Shown piece by piece: positions 1 through 7,744 of a stretch of 64,000 nt of DNA. A program made the position numbers and the translations under genes. Source of the stretch: Treponema sp. (GTDB lineage: Bacteria; Spirochaetota; Spirochaetia; Treponematales; Treponemataceae); contig JAEDED010000012.1 in the NCBI GenBank assembly GCA_016293495.1, forward strand, positions 1-64,000. Direction: 5' to 3'. Position 1 is the first letter of the stretch; each line of letters begins with the position of its first letter. The notes beneath the pieces were generated by a model. It did not search any database and was not told the DNA's origin. It was given only the letters and a program-made list of their open reading frames with translations.

Positions 1-157
1 ATACAAAATTAATGTTTTCTTTTCATACAATAATTGTCGTAAAAAGAAAAAATCTTATATTTATTGCTAGTGTTTTGTATAGTATGGTCTTTCCCTTTCT
101 TTAAATTTTTGGTAAATTATAAAATCCATAAAAATAGTTCATGCGGAGGCATTTTGT

Positions 158-1228
158 ATGCTTTATTATTTAGGGGAATATCTTCAGACTCAGTTTGCTT
201 TTGGACCTGCACGTCTTCTTAATTCTTATACTGTTCTGATTGTCGTTGCTTTATATCTCGGATTTTTTCTTGCAGTAAAACTTGTTCCAAAGTTTTATGA
301 CAAGCTTCCTCATGACCGTGGCCGTGAATTTACAGAACATGCTGCTGATGCAAAAGGAAAGCCGACTGGCGCCGGCGTAATTTTTATTACACTTTTTGTT
401 TTTATTACTCTGCTTTGTGTTCCACTGAGTCCGCTTCAGGGATCAATTGTTGGTCTGACCTGGATTTCGATGCTTACAGGATTTCTTGATGACCGCAGTA
501 CAAAAAGCTGGGGTGAATATCTTAAAGGTTTTCTTGATCTTGTAATTTGTGCAGGCGCAGCATTCCTTCTGTATTACTTTCTTGCAGATGTTGATGGAAA
601 AGTTTATTTCTGGTTCCCATTTATGACAAGCCAGATTGCAATTCCAATGTGGCTTTATATTATTGTAGGAACTATTCTTCTCTGGGCTTCAATTAATACA
701 ACTAACTGTACAGACGGCGTCGATGGTCTTTCAAGTATGCTTATTCTTATTGCGCTTGTAACACTTGGCTGTCTGTTCTATTTTGTTCTCGGACATAAAG
801 AAGTTGCAGGCTATCTTCTTGTTCCTGCTTTGGGAACTGGTGCAAACTGGGCAATTATCAGTTTTGCCATGTCAGGATGTCTTATGGGATATTTGTGGCA
901 CAATGCATTTCCTAGCAGTGTAATGATGGGTGATGCCGGAAGCCGTGCTCTCGGATTCTTTATTGGTGCTTGTATTATGGTAACAGGAAATCCTTTCCTT
1001 ATTCTTGCAACATCATCGATTATTCTTGTTAATGGCGGAATGGGACTTGTAAAAGTTGCTCTCCTCAGATTCTTTAAGATCAGTATTTTCAAGAATGTAC
1101 GCTTTCCATTGCATGATCATATGAGAAAGCAGAGAAACTGGTCAGCAACTCAGGTTGTAATTAAATTTGTAATCATGCAGCTTTTGTTCACTATTGCATT
1201 AGTTGGCTTGATTTTCAAAATCAGATAG
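158..1228 (+). CDS. mraY: Phospho-N-acetylmuramoyl-pentapeptide transferase (MraY)
   Basis: This 356-residue polytopic membrane protein transfers phospho-MurNAc-pentapeptide from UDP to undecaprenyl phosphate, giving lipid I at the inner face of the cytoplasmic membrane. About ten hydrophobic segments are visible. The family motifs are recognisable: NTTNCTDGVDGLS (usually NLTDGLDGLA), MGDAGSRALG, and the C-terminal FPLHDHMRKQRNWSATQVV, which matches the FPxHHHxE...GWSExQVV block. The middle histidine of the usual HHH is Asp here and the following residues are basic. The start ATG follows GCGGAGG by 8 nt. ychF follows after 28 nt. The length matches MraY (about 360). A WecA-like relative is the alternative, but the C-terminal block and length favour MraY. 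Confidence 0.85.
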   Translation: MLYYLGEYLQTQFAFGPARLLNSYTVLIVVALYLGFFLAVKLVPKFYDKLPHDRGREFTEHAADAKGKPTGAGVIFITLFVFITLLCVPLSPLQGSIVGLTWISMLTGFLDDRSTKSWGEYLKGFLDLVICAGAAFLLYYFLADVDGKVYFWFPFMTSQIAIPMWLYIIVGTILLWASINTTNCTDGVDGLSSMLILIALVTLGCLFYFVLGHKEVAGYLLVPALGTGANWAIISFAMSGCLMGYLWHNAFPSSVMMGDAGSRALGFFIGACIMVTGNPFLILATSSIILVNGGMGLVKVALLRFFKISIFKNVRFPLHDHMRKQRNWSATQVVIKFVIMQLLFTIALVGLIFKIR

Positions 1229-1256
1229 AAAAAAATATTTATAAAGGAAATAGATT

Positions 1257-2387
1257 ATGGCATTAGAATGTGGAATCGTAGGATTACCAAATGTTGGTAA
1301 ATCAACAATCTTCTCGGCTTTGACAGCTGCACCTGCACAGGCAGAAAACTTTCCGTTCTGTACAATCGATCCAAACGTTGGAATCGTAGATTTACCAGAT
1401 GAAAGATTAGATTTTATCGCAAGTGTTTTTCAGCCAAAAAAGAAAACCCCGGCAACTGTAAAATTTGTAGACATCGCAGGTCTGATCAAAGGTGCTTCAC
1501 AGGGTGAAGGTCTTGGTAACCAGTTTCTTGCAAACATTCGTGAATGTTCTGTAATCGCACACGTTGTCCGCTGCTTTGATAACCCTGACATCATGCACGT
1601 TCGTGAAGATGCAAAGGTAGAAGCAGGAATCGATCCAGAAAGCGACATTCTTACTATTGATATGGAACTTGCACTTGCTGACCTTGAAACAATCCGCAAG
1701 CGCCAGGAAAAAGTTACAAAACAGATTCGTGCTCTCGGAAAAGATGAAGAAAAGAAACTCAAGGCTTGGACAACAGCTGTAGAAAAAATTAAGCCTCTTC
1801 TCGAAGACGGAAAAGGTGCTCGCCGTGCAGATTTGACTGACGACGAAAAAGTTGCAGTTAAAGATATGTTCCTTCTTACTATGAAACCTTTGCTTTATGT
1901 TTGTAACATTGACGAAGATACAATTGCTGACGGAACAAATGCTTACGTTGAACAGGTTAAAAAAATTGCAGCAGAAGAAAACGCTGATGTTGTTGTAATC
2001 TGCGGTAAGTTTGAATCTGACCTTGCTGACCTTAAGGAAGAGGAAGAACGTAAAGAATTTATGGATTCAGTTGGATTAACAGAATCAGGTTTGAGCGTTC
2101 TTGCAAGAAAGACATATAAATTGATGGGACTTGCAACATTCTTTACTGGCGGACAGGATGAATGCCGTGCATGGACAATCAAAGCTGGAGATAAAGCTCC
2201 ACAGGCTGCAGGTGTAATTCACACAGACTTTGAAAAAGGATTTATCAAAGCCGAAGCTTATACTATCGACGATCTCCGTAAGTACGGTGATGAAGCTGGT
2301 ATTAAAGCTGCAGGTAAATATCGCGTTGAAGGAAAAGAATACATCGTTCAGGACGGTGACGTTCTCTTCTTCAAGTTTAACGTTTAA
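1257..2387 (+). CDS. ychF: Redox-regulated ATPase YchF (Obg family)
   Basis: This 376-residue cytosolic P-loop protein belongs to the universal YchF/OLA1 branch of the Obg family, which prefers ATP over GTP and associates with ribosomes. The G1 loop is GLPNVGKST near residue 9. The region NVGIVDLPDERLD and the switch-II segment DIAGLIKGASQGEGLGNQF are almost canonical. A coiled-coil insertion (about residues 130-200) is followed by CNIDEDT, the NxxE-type replacement of NKxD that is characteristic of YchF. The C-terminal TGS-like domain (about 290-376) ends in VQDGDVLFFKFNV. The ATG follows AAAGGA. Length is close to the usual 363-370. Confidence 0.95.
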   Translation: MALECGIVGLPNVGKSTIFSALTAAPAQAENFPFCTIDPNVGIVDLPDERLDFIASVFQPKKKTPATVKFVDIAGLIKGASQGEGLGNQFLANIRECSVIAHVVRCFDNPDIMHVREDAKVEAGIDPESDILTIDMELALADLETIRKRQEKVTKQIRALGKDEEKKLKAWTTAVEKIKPLLEDGKGARRADLTDDEKVAVKDMFLLTMKPLLYVCNIDEDTIADGTNAYVEQVKKIAAEENADVVVICGKFESDLADLKEEEERKEFMDSVGLTESGLSVLARKTYKLMGLATFFTGGQDECRAWTIKAGDKAPQAAGVIHTDFEKGFIKAEAYTIDDLRKYGDEAGIKAAGKYRVEGKEYIVQDGDVLFFKFNV

Positions 2388-2392
2388 TTTTG

Positions 2393-2468
2393 CAAAATTG
2401 CAATTTTGTGAAAACTAAAAAAAATTAATCAGGAACATAGATCCGTTGTGACTGTGATTCCTGATTAA
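2393..2468. repeat. Palindrome and long hairpin between ychF and panB
   Basis: Two inverted repeats sit in the 151-nt gap. The first is a perfect 16-bp palindrome (CAAAATTG/CAATTTTG, 2393-2408) just after the ychF stop. The second is an 11-bp perfect stem, 2425-2435 with 2458-2468 (TTAATCAGGAA/TTCCTGATTAA), around a 22-nt loop. A run of A precedes the second stem, so the U-tract needed for intrinsic termination exists only on the minus strand, although both flanking genes are on the plus strand. It may be an mRNA end structure or a protein-binding site. Confidence 0.5.
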
Positions 2469-2538
2469 AAATAAACACAACAAAACTTATCTACTAATTA
2501 CAGCAGAGAAAAGACATGATCCAAGGAGGACAGGTACT

Positions 2539-3321
2539 ATGACAACGCTGGATTTCTTAAAAGCAAAAAAAGAAAACAAAAAAATTTCCATGATCACATG
2601 TTACGATTCTACATTTGCAGGAATCGTAAACGAATCAGACATTGACTGTATCTTAATCGGAGACAGCTGCTCAATGGTTATGCACGGAGAAAAATCAACT
2701 GTTCCGGCACAGATGGACTGGATGGTTGAACATACCCGCAGCGTAAGAAACGGAGCTCCCGATAAATACATTCTTGCTGACATGCCGTTTTTAACAACAC
2801 GCAAAGGTCTTGAATACGCAACAGACTGTGCAGGCCGCTTATTAGTTGCCGGAGCAAACTCAGTAAAGATCGAAGGTGTATTCGGTCAGGAAGATATTCT
2901 TAAACATTTAGTATTAAGCGGCATTCCTGTAATGGCACATCTTGGTTTAACTCCGCAGTTTTACAATGCATTTGGTGGACACAAAATGCAGGGAAAAACT
3001 GAAGAAGCAGCTTCAAAAATTATTGAAGAAGCAAAGATTGCAGAAAGCATCGGCTGTTACGGACTTTTGCTTGAATGCATTCCGGCTGAGCTTGCAAAGA
3101 GAATTACAGAAAGCGTTTCAATTCCTACGATTGGAATCGGTGCCGGTGTTGATTGTGACGGTCAGGTTTTAGTATTGCAGGATATGCTTGGAATGTCTGG
3201 TTTTAAAATGCGTTTTGTTCGTCAGTATCTTAATGGTCGCGAACTTATTAAGGGCGCATTCAATGCATATGCTGCGGATGTTGCGTCGGCAGCATTCCCT
3301 GCAGGGGACGAAATTAAATAA
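2539..3321 (+). CDS. panB: 3-methyl-2-oxobutanoate hydroxymethyltransferase
   Basis: PanB adds a hydroxymethyl group from 5,10-methylene-THF to 2-oxoisovalerate, making ketopantoate, the first committed step of pantothenate synthesis. The 260 residues form the expected TIM barrel. CYDSTFAGIVNESDID and LIGDSCSMVMHG carry the Mg-binding Asp region. KIEG near residue 112, AHLGLTPQ near 135 and IPTIGIGAG near 195 match the family. A strong AAGGAGGA precedes the ATG. The gene opens a six-gene operon for pantothenate and CoA. Ketopantoate reductase (panE/ilvC) is not in the cluster, so that step must be encoded elsewhere. Confidence 0.95.
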   Translation: MTTLDFLKAKKENKKISMITCYDSTFAGIVNESDIDCILIGDSCSMVMHGEKSTVPAQMDWMVEHTRSVRNGAPDKYILADMPFLTTRKGLEYATDCAGRLLVAGANSVKIEGVFGQEDILKHLVLSGIPVMAHLGLTPQFYNAFGGHKMQGKTEEAASKIIEEAKIAESIGCYGLLLECIPAELAKRITESVSIPTIGIGAGVDCDGQVLVLQDMLGMSGFKMRFVRQYLNGRELIKGAFNAYAADVASAAFPAGDEIK

Positions 3322-3395
3322 CGAAAAATTAAATAAGGTAAACACAATTAATACGGTTAATCGAAAATTCCTTTTGAAATAAATGGAGAAATAAA

Positions 3396-4151
3396 ATGAA
3401 AGTAATCAAAACAGTTGAGGAATTTAAACAGATTAGAAAATCGCTTGAAAATAAATCAGTGGGATTTGTTCCGACAATGGGCGGTTTGCACAACGGCCAT
3501 CTTTCTTTGATTCAGAGAGCAATTAAAGAAAACGATGTAAGTGTTGTAAGCGTTTATTTGAATCCGACACAGTTTAACGACAAAAAAGATCTTGAAACTT
3601 ATCCTGCAAATTTTGCAGACGACTGTGCACTTCTCGAAAAAGCCGGAGTTGATTATCTTTTTGCACCAACATATCCTGTAATGTATCCGGACGATTACAA
3701 ATATATGCTTACTGAAAAAGATTTTTCAAAAGAATTGTGCGGTGCAAAACGTCCCGGACATTTTGACGGAGTTCTTACAGTTGTAATGAAACTTTTCAAC
3801 ATAGTTCGTCCTGACAATGCATACTTTGGCGAAAAAGATTACCAGCAGTTTAAGCTTCTTGAAGGAATGGTTCAGGCTTTCTTTATGGATGTTAAGCTTG
3901 TTCCTTGTCCGATCGTTCGCGAAGAAAACGGTCTTGCAATTTCAAGTCGCAACAGAAAACTTTCTGCAGCCGGCCTTGCAATGGCACCGAAGTTTCATGA
4001 GATTCTTGTATCAGGTGGAAGTGAAGAAGAAATTACTTCTAAGCTTGAAAGTGCAGGATTTAAAGTTGATTACGTTACAATTAAGGGAACTCGCTTGTAT
4101 GCTGCAGTATTCCTTGAAGAAGTAAGATTGATCGATAACATTGAAAGATAA
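3396..4151 (+). CDS. panC: Pantothenate synthetase
   Basis: PanC joins pantoate and beta-alanine using ATP through a pantoyl-adenylate intermediate. The N-terminal Rossmann domain shows VPTMGGLHNGHLSLIQRA (HIGH-like ATP site; His at residues 31 and 34), LNPTQFNDKKDL, PGHFDGVLTVVMKLFNIV, FGEKDYQQ, and VREENGLAISSRN with the KMSKS-like region. At 251 residues the protein is about 30 shorter than the usual 280. The missing part lies in the C-terminal lid domain after the SSRN motif, while all catalytic motifs are present. GGAGA precedes the ATG by 6 nt. It lies 74 nt after panB. Confidence 0.93.
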   Translation: MKVIKTVEEFKQIRKSLENKSVGFVPTMGGLHNGHLSLIQRAIKENDVSVVSVYLNPTQFNDKKDLETYPANFADDCALLEKAGVDYLFAPTYPVMYPDDYKYMLTEKDFSKELCGAKRPGHFDGVLTVVMKLFNIVRPDNAYFGEKDYQQFKLLEGMVQAFFMDVKLVPCPIVREENGLAISSRNRKLSAAGLAMAPKFHEILVSGGSEEEITSKLESAGFKVDYVTIKGTRLYAAVFLEEVRLIDNIER

Positions 4152-4213
4152 TTTTAATCAGATTGAGGGAATTTAAAAATTCCTGCAGGTAAAATTTATT
4201 GAAGGAGAAGAAT

Positions 4214-4750
4214 ATGTCAAAAAATATTTTGCTGCATGTAACAGGTTCAATCAGCTGCTATAAAGCTTGTGCACTTGTAAGCCTTTTGACAAAAAATGAT
4301 TACAATGTTCGCGTTGTTGCAAGTGAAGATGCATTGAAGTTTGTAGGCGCTGCAAGTTTTGAAGGCTTAAGTCATAACAAAGTTGAAACATCAATGTTTG
4401 GTAATGACGATCCGATTCCTCACATTCATCTTGCGCAGAACTGGGCAGACTTGATTATTTCTTATCCATGCAGTGCAAACACAATCAATCGTCTTGCATC
4501 AGGTCTTGCTGATGATTTATTCGGAGCAGTCTGCCTTGCAAATAATTTTAAGAAACCGCTTTTGATTTCTCCTGCGATGAACACAGAAATGTTCCGTCAT
4601 CCGTCAGTTCAGGAAAGTTTGAAAAAACTTGAACAGTGGGGTGCAGAAATTTTACCTTGCGGTGAAGGTGGACTTGCATGCGGAACTAAAGGTGTAGGTC
4701 GTCTTCTTGAACCGGCTGAAGCTTTTGAGTTTATCAAAAATCATCTTTAA
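4214..4750 (+). CDS. coaC: Phosphopantothenoylcysteine decarboxylase (stand-alone CoaC)
   Basis: This 178-residue flavoprotein decarboxylates phosphopantothenoylcysteine to 4'-phosphopantetheine. HVTGSISCYKAC is the flavin-binding start, PHIHLAQNWADL carries the catalytic His, SPAMNTEMFRHP is the PxMNxxMW-type motif, and CGEGGLACGTKGVGR is the substrate-clamp Cys region. The ATG at 4214 is chosen because GGAGAAG lies just upstream. A TTG in frame at 4199 would place that Shine-Dalgarno inside the coding region. Most bacteria fuse CoaB and CoaC; here they are separate adjacent genes, as in some Firmicutes. Confidence 0.92.
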   Translation: MSKNILLHVTGSISCYKACALVSLLTKNDYNVRVVASEDALKFVGAASFEGLSHNKVETSMFGNDDPIPHIHLAQNWADLIISYPCSANTINRLASGLADDLFGAVCLANNFKKPLLISPAMNTEMFRHPSVQESLKKLEQWGAEILPCGEGGLACGTKGVGRLLEPAEAFEFIKNHL

Positions 4751-4818
4751 GTTTTTTGATTTTTTTATTCAGGGAATTTAATCAAGAAATTGATTCAGTA
4801 AATTTAACGGAAAGTAAA

Positions 4819-5481
4819 ATGAAAATACTTGTAACCGGTGGCGGATCAGAAGAACCGATTGATAATGTTCGCGCAGTTTGTAATTTTAGTACAGGCAGAA
4901 CGTCAGCATTTTTGTCTGACTTATTTTGTGAAAAAGGAAATGAAGTAACCGAAATTGTTTCTGAAAAAGGTGTTAAACCTGTAAAGGCGAATTTTATTAC
5001 TTATAAAACTTTTTCACAGCTGGCGGATATTTTACAGAAGGAATGCGAGTCAAAAAAATATGATGCGGTTGTTCACGCAGCAGCGGTAAGTGATTATTCC
5101 CCTTACTGCATTGTAGTCGACGGAAAAGAATATCCGGTCGGAAGTTTTTCAAAAGTGCCGGCAGGAACTGAGCTTACAATTAAGATGAAAAAAAATCCGA
5201 AGCTTGTCGAAAGCATAAAAAAATGGTCGGGAACAAAAACTTCTGTCATTGCGTTTAAGTTAACTTCAAATGCAGATGAAGATGAAAGAAAAACTGCCGT
5301 GAACAAAATTTTTTCTTCAAACGAAGATAAATCGTTTGTTCCGGATTTTGTCGTATCAAATGATTTAAGTGAGATTACAAACGAAAAACATCCGTGCGTA
5401 ATTTATTCAAATATAATGGAAGCTGTTGCCAGAGTTGACACTTTAAGTGAACTCGGAAACAAATTGCTGGAGCTTGTATGA
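4819..5481 (+). CDS. coaB: Phosphopantothenate-cysteine ligase (stand-alone CoaB)
   Basis: CoaB activates 4'-phosphopantothenate with a nucleotide and couples it to cysteine. The 220-residue protein begins KILVTGGGSEEPIDNVRAV, followed by NFSTGRTS, which replaces the common NRSSGKMG. AAVSDY lies near residue 90. TIKMKKNPKLVESIKKW carries the conserved KxKK lysines, and AFKLTSN follows. The ATG at 4819 aligns with the family start; the open frame extends upstream to 4756 but has no homology there. Only a weak purine stretch precedes it. Its TGA overlaps the coaX ATG by 4 nt (ATGA), indicating translational coupling. Confidence 0.92.
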   Translation: MKILVTGGGSEEPIDNVRAVCNFSTGRTSAFLSDLFCEKGNEVTEIVSEKGVKPVKANFITYKTFSQLADILQKECESKKYDAVVHAAAVSDYSPYCIVVDGKEYPVGSFSKVPAGTELTIKMKKNPKLVESIKKWSGTKTSVIAFKLTSNADEDERKTAVNKIFSSNEDKSFVPDFVVSNDLSEITNEKHPCVIYSNIMEAVARVDTLSELGNKLLELV

Positions 5482-6254
5482 TTTTAACAGTAGATGTGGG
5501 AAACACCCAAATAACAGGCGGTCTTTTTGATGAAGATAAAATAGTTCTTCAGTTTCGCCGTACAACTCATATGGGAACTTCGTCTGATGAACTTGGACTT
5601 TTTTTCAGAAGTGTAATTCGCGAAAACGGATTTCATTGGCAGAAAATTGAACGCATCGGTGTGTGTTCTGTAGTTCCTTCGATTAACTATTCTCTTTCGA
5701 GTGCGATTACAAAGTACTTTAACAAAAAGCCTTTGTTCATTCAGGCGGGAATCAAAACCGGTCTTAAACTTCGTTATGCTAACCCGAAAGAAATCGGTGC
5801 CGACAGAATTGCGGCTGCAATCGGTGCAGTTTCAATTCATCCAGAAACTGATATTATTGTAATCGATATGGGAACTGCAACAACTATTGATGTTGTAACA
5901 AAAGATAAAGAGTATCTTGGCGGTGCAATTATTCCGGGATTAAAAATCAGTGTTGAAGCTCTTGCCAACGGAACTGCAAAACTTCCGGTGGTAGAAATTG
6001 CAAAACCGGAACACAGTCTAGGTAATAACACAATCGAAGCAATCCAGTCTGGTATTTTTTACAGCCACGTTGGCGGTCTTAAGGAATTGTGTCATCAGTA
6101 CCAGCAGTCAATTTTTGAAGGAAAGAAACCTTTGGTTCTGGGAACAGGTGGCTTTTCAAGAATTTTTGAAGAAACAAAACTGTTCGACGAAATTTTCCCG
6201 GAGCTTGTACTTCTGGGAATCAAGAAAGCCCTTGAACTTAATAAAACAGAATAA
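5478..6254 (+). CDS. coaX: Type III pantothenate kinase
   Basis: CoaX phosphorylates pantothenate, the first step of CoA synthesis, and belongs to the ASKHA fold. DVGNTQITGGLFD is the PHOSPHATE1 motif with catalytic Asp6. GADRIAAAIGA near residue 103 and VIDMGTATTIDVV near 126 are the other diagnostic blocks. The 258-residue length is typical. Type III kinases usually need a monovalent cation and resist feedback by CoA. The start overlaps the coaB stop. The gene lies between coaB and panD, which confirms its pathway role. Confidence 0.96.
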   Translation: MILTVDVGNTQITGGLFDEDKIVLQFRRTTHMGTSSDELGLFFRSVIRENGFHWQKIERIGVCSVVPSINYSLSSAITKYFNKKPLFIQAGIKTGLKLRYANPKEIGADRIAAAIGAVSIHPETDIIVIDMGTATTIDVVTKDKEYLGGAIIPGLKISVEALANGTAKLPVVEIAKPEHSLGNNTIEAIQSGIFYSHVGGLKELCHQYQQSIFEGKKPLVLGTGGFSRIFEETKLFDEIFPELVLLGIKKALELNKTE

Positions 6255-6273
6255 TTATTTGTGAGGAACTAAA

Positions 6274-6627
6274 ATGGATATTACAGTATTGAAAGCAAAA
6301 TTACATAGAGCAACTGTTACAGATGCAAACTTGAATTACGAAGGTTCAATCAGTATCGATACAGAATTGTGCAAAGCTGCAGGAATGCATAACTACGAAA
6401 AAGTTGACATCTTGAACGTAAATAACGGTGAACGCTTTTCGACCTACATCATTCCCGGAAAAAAAGGCGAAATCTGCTTAAACGGTGCAGCTGCAAGAAA
6501 AGCCTGCAACGGTGACAAGGTTATCATCGTTACTTACACAACAATTGAGGAATCAAAAGCCGATGACTGGCAGCCGACAGTTGTTCTTTTGAATGACGAT
6601 AATTCTATTAAAGCAGTTAAAAAATAA
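6274..6627 (+). CDS. panD: Aspartate 1-decarboxylase precursor
   Basis: PanD makes beta-alanine from L-aspartate using a pyruvoyl cofactor formed by self-cleavage. The cleavage site is clear: Tyr22-Glu23-Gly24-Ser25, with cleavage expected between Gly24 and Ser25. KLHRATVTDANLNYEGSISID and GAAARKACNGDKVIIVTY match the family. Length is 117, typical. GTGAGGA precedes the ATG. It closes the panB-panC-coaC-coaB-coaX-panD operon, which therefore supplies both halves of pantothenate and takes it to 4'-phosphopantetheine. Confidence 0.97.
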   Translation: MDITVLKAKLHRATVTDANLNYEGSISIDTELCKAAGMHNYEKVDILNVNNGERFSTYIIPGKKGEICLNGAAARKACNGDKVIIVTYTTIEESKADDWQPTVVLLNDDNSIKAVKK

Positions 6628-6687
6628 TTTTTTTGGCAAAGCAATTTAAGTAAAAATAAATAATTTTTTTATATACATTTTTTCAAA

Positions 6688-6722
6688 CTTTCTGGTATCT
6701 GTAAGTGGAGGATATCAGAAAG
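6688..6722 (+). promoter_or_regulatory. Hairpin enclosing the ribosome-binding site of the EEP gene
   Basis: A 12-bp stem (6688-6699 with 6711-6722, eleven Watson-Crick pairs and one G-U) closes an 11-nt loop. The loop and its right edge hold the GGAGGA ribosome-binding site at 6707-6712. The last stem base is the G of the GTG start codon. If formed in mRNA it would present or hide the translation start. No T-run follows, so it is not a normal terminator. The regulatory role is inference. Confidence 0.4.
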
Positions 6723-7744
6723 TGAAAAAATATTTCTTTTTCAGAAGCCTTTGCTGGCTGACTGTCTTTTCAACAATCTTAATTCTTTCCTGTGCTAATT
6801 TAAAAACAAAAAAGGCTGACAATGAAATTAGTGTTACAAACTGGAATGTTCAGACATTCTTTGACGGTAATATTGATGGAAAAGAATATTCCGAATTTCG
6901 AAAATCAAAAGAAAACTGGAATGAAGAATTTTACGAAGAACGGTTGAAGCGTCTGTGCAAAATAATCAGCGAAATAGATTCAGATATTTTTGTAATGGAA
7001 GAACTTGAAAATGAAAAGATTCTTTACGACATTTCAAACAGATTAAGTGGCAATGTCTGGTTCAATGACAAACGTTATGATTATGCGGCTTTTGCAAATG
7101 AAAAAGATAACAGTATCGGCTGTGGAATAATTTCTAAACATAAAATAGATGAAGTTAAAATACACGCGCTTGATATCAGGACAGAATCAGAAAAATCGCC
7201 TTCAATGCGTTCTGTAATGGAAGTAACTTTAGAGACCGCTTCTGGTCCTGTTACGATGTACGTTAATCACTGGAAATCAAAATCTGGTGGCGAAGAAAAA
7301 ACTGAAAAGTGGCGGTTATGGCAGGAAAATGTTCTTGCCCGGGAATTAAGTTCGTGTAAAGAAAGTGTCAGCTTTGCATGCGGAGATTTTAATAAAGACA
7401 TTTCTGATTTTAATTACAGTGAAGATGGAGAACTCCAGTTTGCCTATTTAACTGACACAGAATGTGCCAGATTAAAAATGAGTTCTCCGTGGAAAGATGA
7501 TGACAATTACGGCTCGTATTACTTTCGTGGAAAATGGGAAAAGATCGATCACTTTTTTTCGCCCACCATCGACTTGCCTGAACCGCAGATTTCGCTAAAA
7601 GAATTTCAGGTCGTTCAAATCCCTGAAATTACAAACCAGGACGGAACTCCAAACCGTTATGAGCTTTTCAATCACAAAGGTTATTCTGACCATCTTCCGA
7701 TAACCTGCAAGGTAGTCCTGAAAGACGATCAGAAAAAATCTTAG
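6722..7744 (+). CDS. Secreted lipoprotein of the endonuclease/exonuclease/phosphatase (EEP) family
   Basis: The 340-residue protein begins with a basic-hydrophobic signal ending ILILSC, a lipobox, so it should be lipid-anchored outside the inner membrane. The mature part has the EEP (DNase I-like) motifs in order: TNWNVQTFF (metal Asn), EELENE (metal Glu), VNHWKSKSGG (catalytic His region), CGDFNKD, and GYSDHLPI (final Asp-His). The set of active residues looks complete. Substrate could be nucleic acid or a phosphoester. GTG is chosen because GGAGGA lies 9 nt upstream. It ends in a 4-nt convergent overlap with the OmpA-domain gene. Confidence 0.82.
   Translation: MKKYFFFRSLCWLTVFSTILILSCANLKTKKADNEISVTNWNVQTFFDGNIDGKEYSEFRKSKENWNEEFYEERLKRLCKIISEIDSDIFVMEELENEKILYDISNRLSGNVWFNDKRYDYAAFANEKDNSIGCGIISKHKIDEVKIHALDIRTESEKSPSMRSVMEVTLETASGPVTMYVNHWKSKSGGEEKTEKWRLWQENVLARELSSCKESVSFACGDFNKDISDFNYSEDGELQFAYLTDTECARLKMSSPWKDDDNYGSYYFRGKWEKIDHFFSPTIDLPEPQISLKEFQVVQIPEITNQDGTPNRYELFNHKGYSDHLPITCKVVLKDDQKKS

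Noticed and set aside
2425..2468. Terminator for ychF
   Set aside because: The stem lacks a T-run on the plus strand; only the minus strand has one and no gene there needs it.
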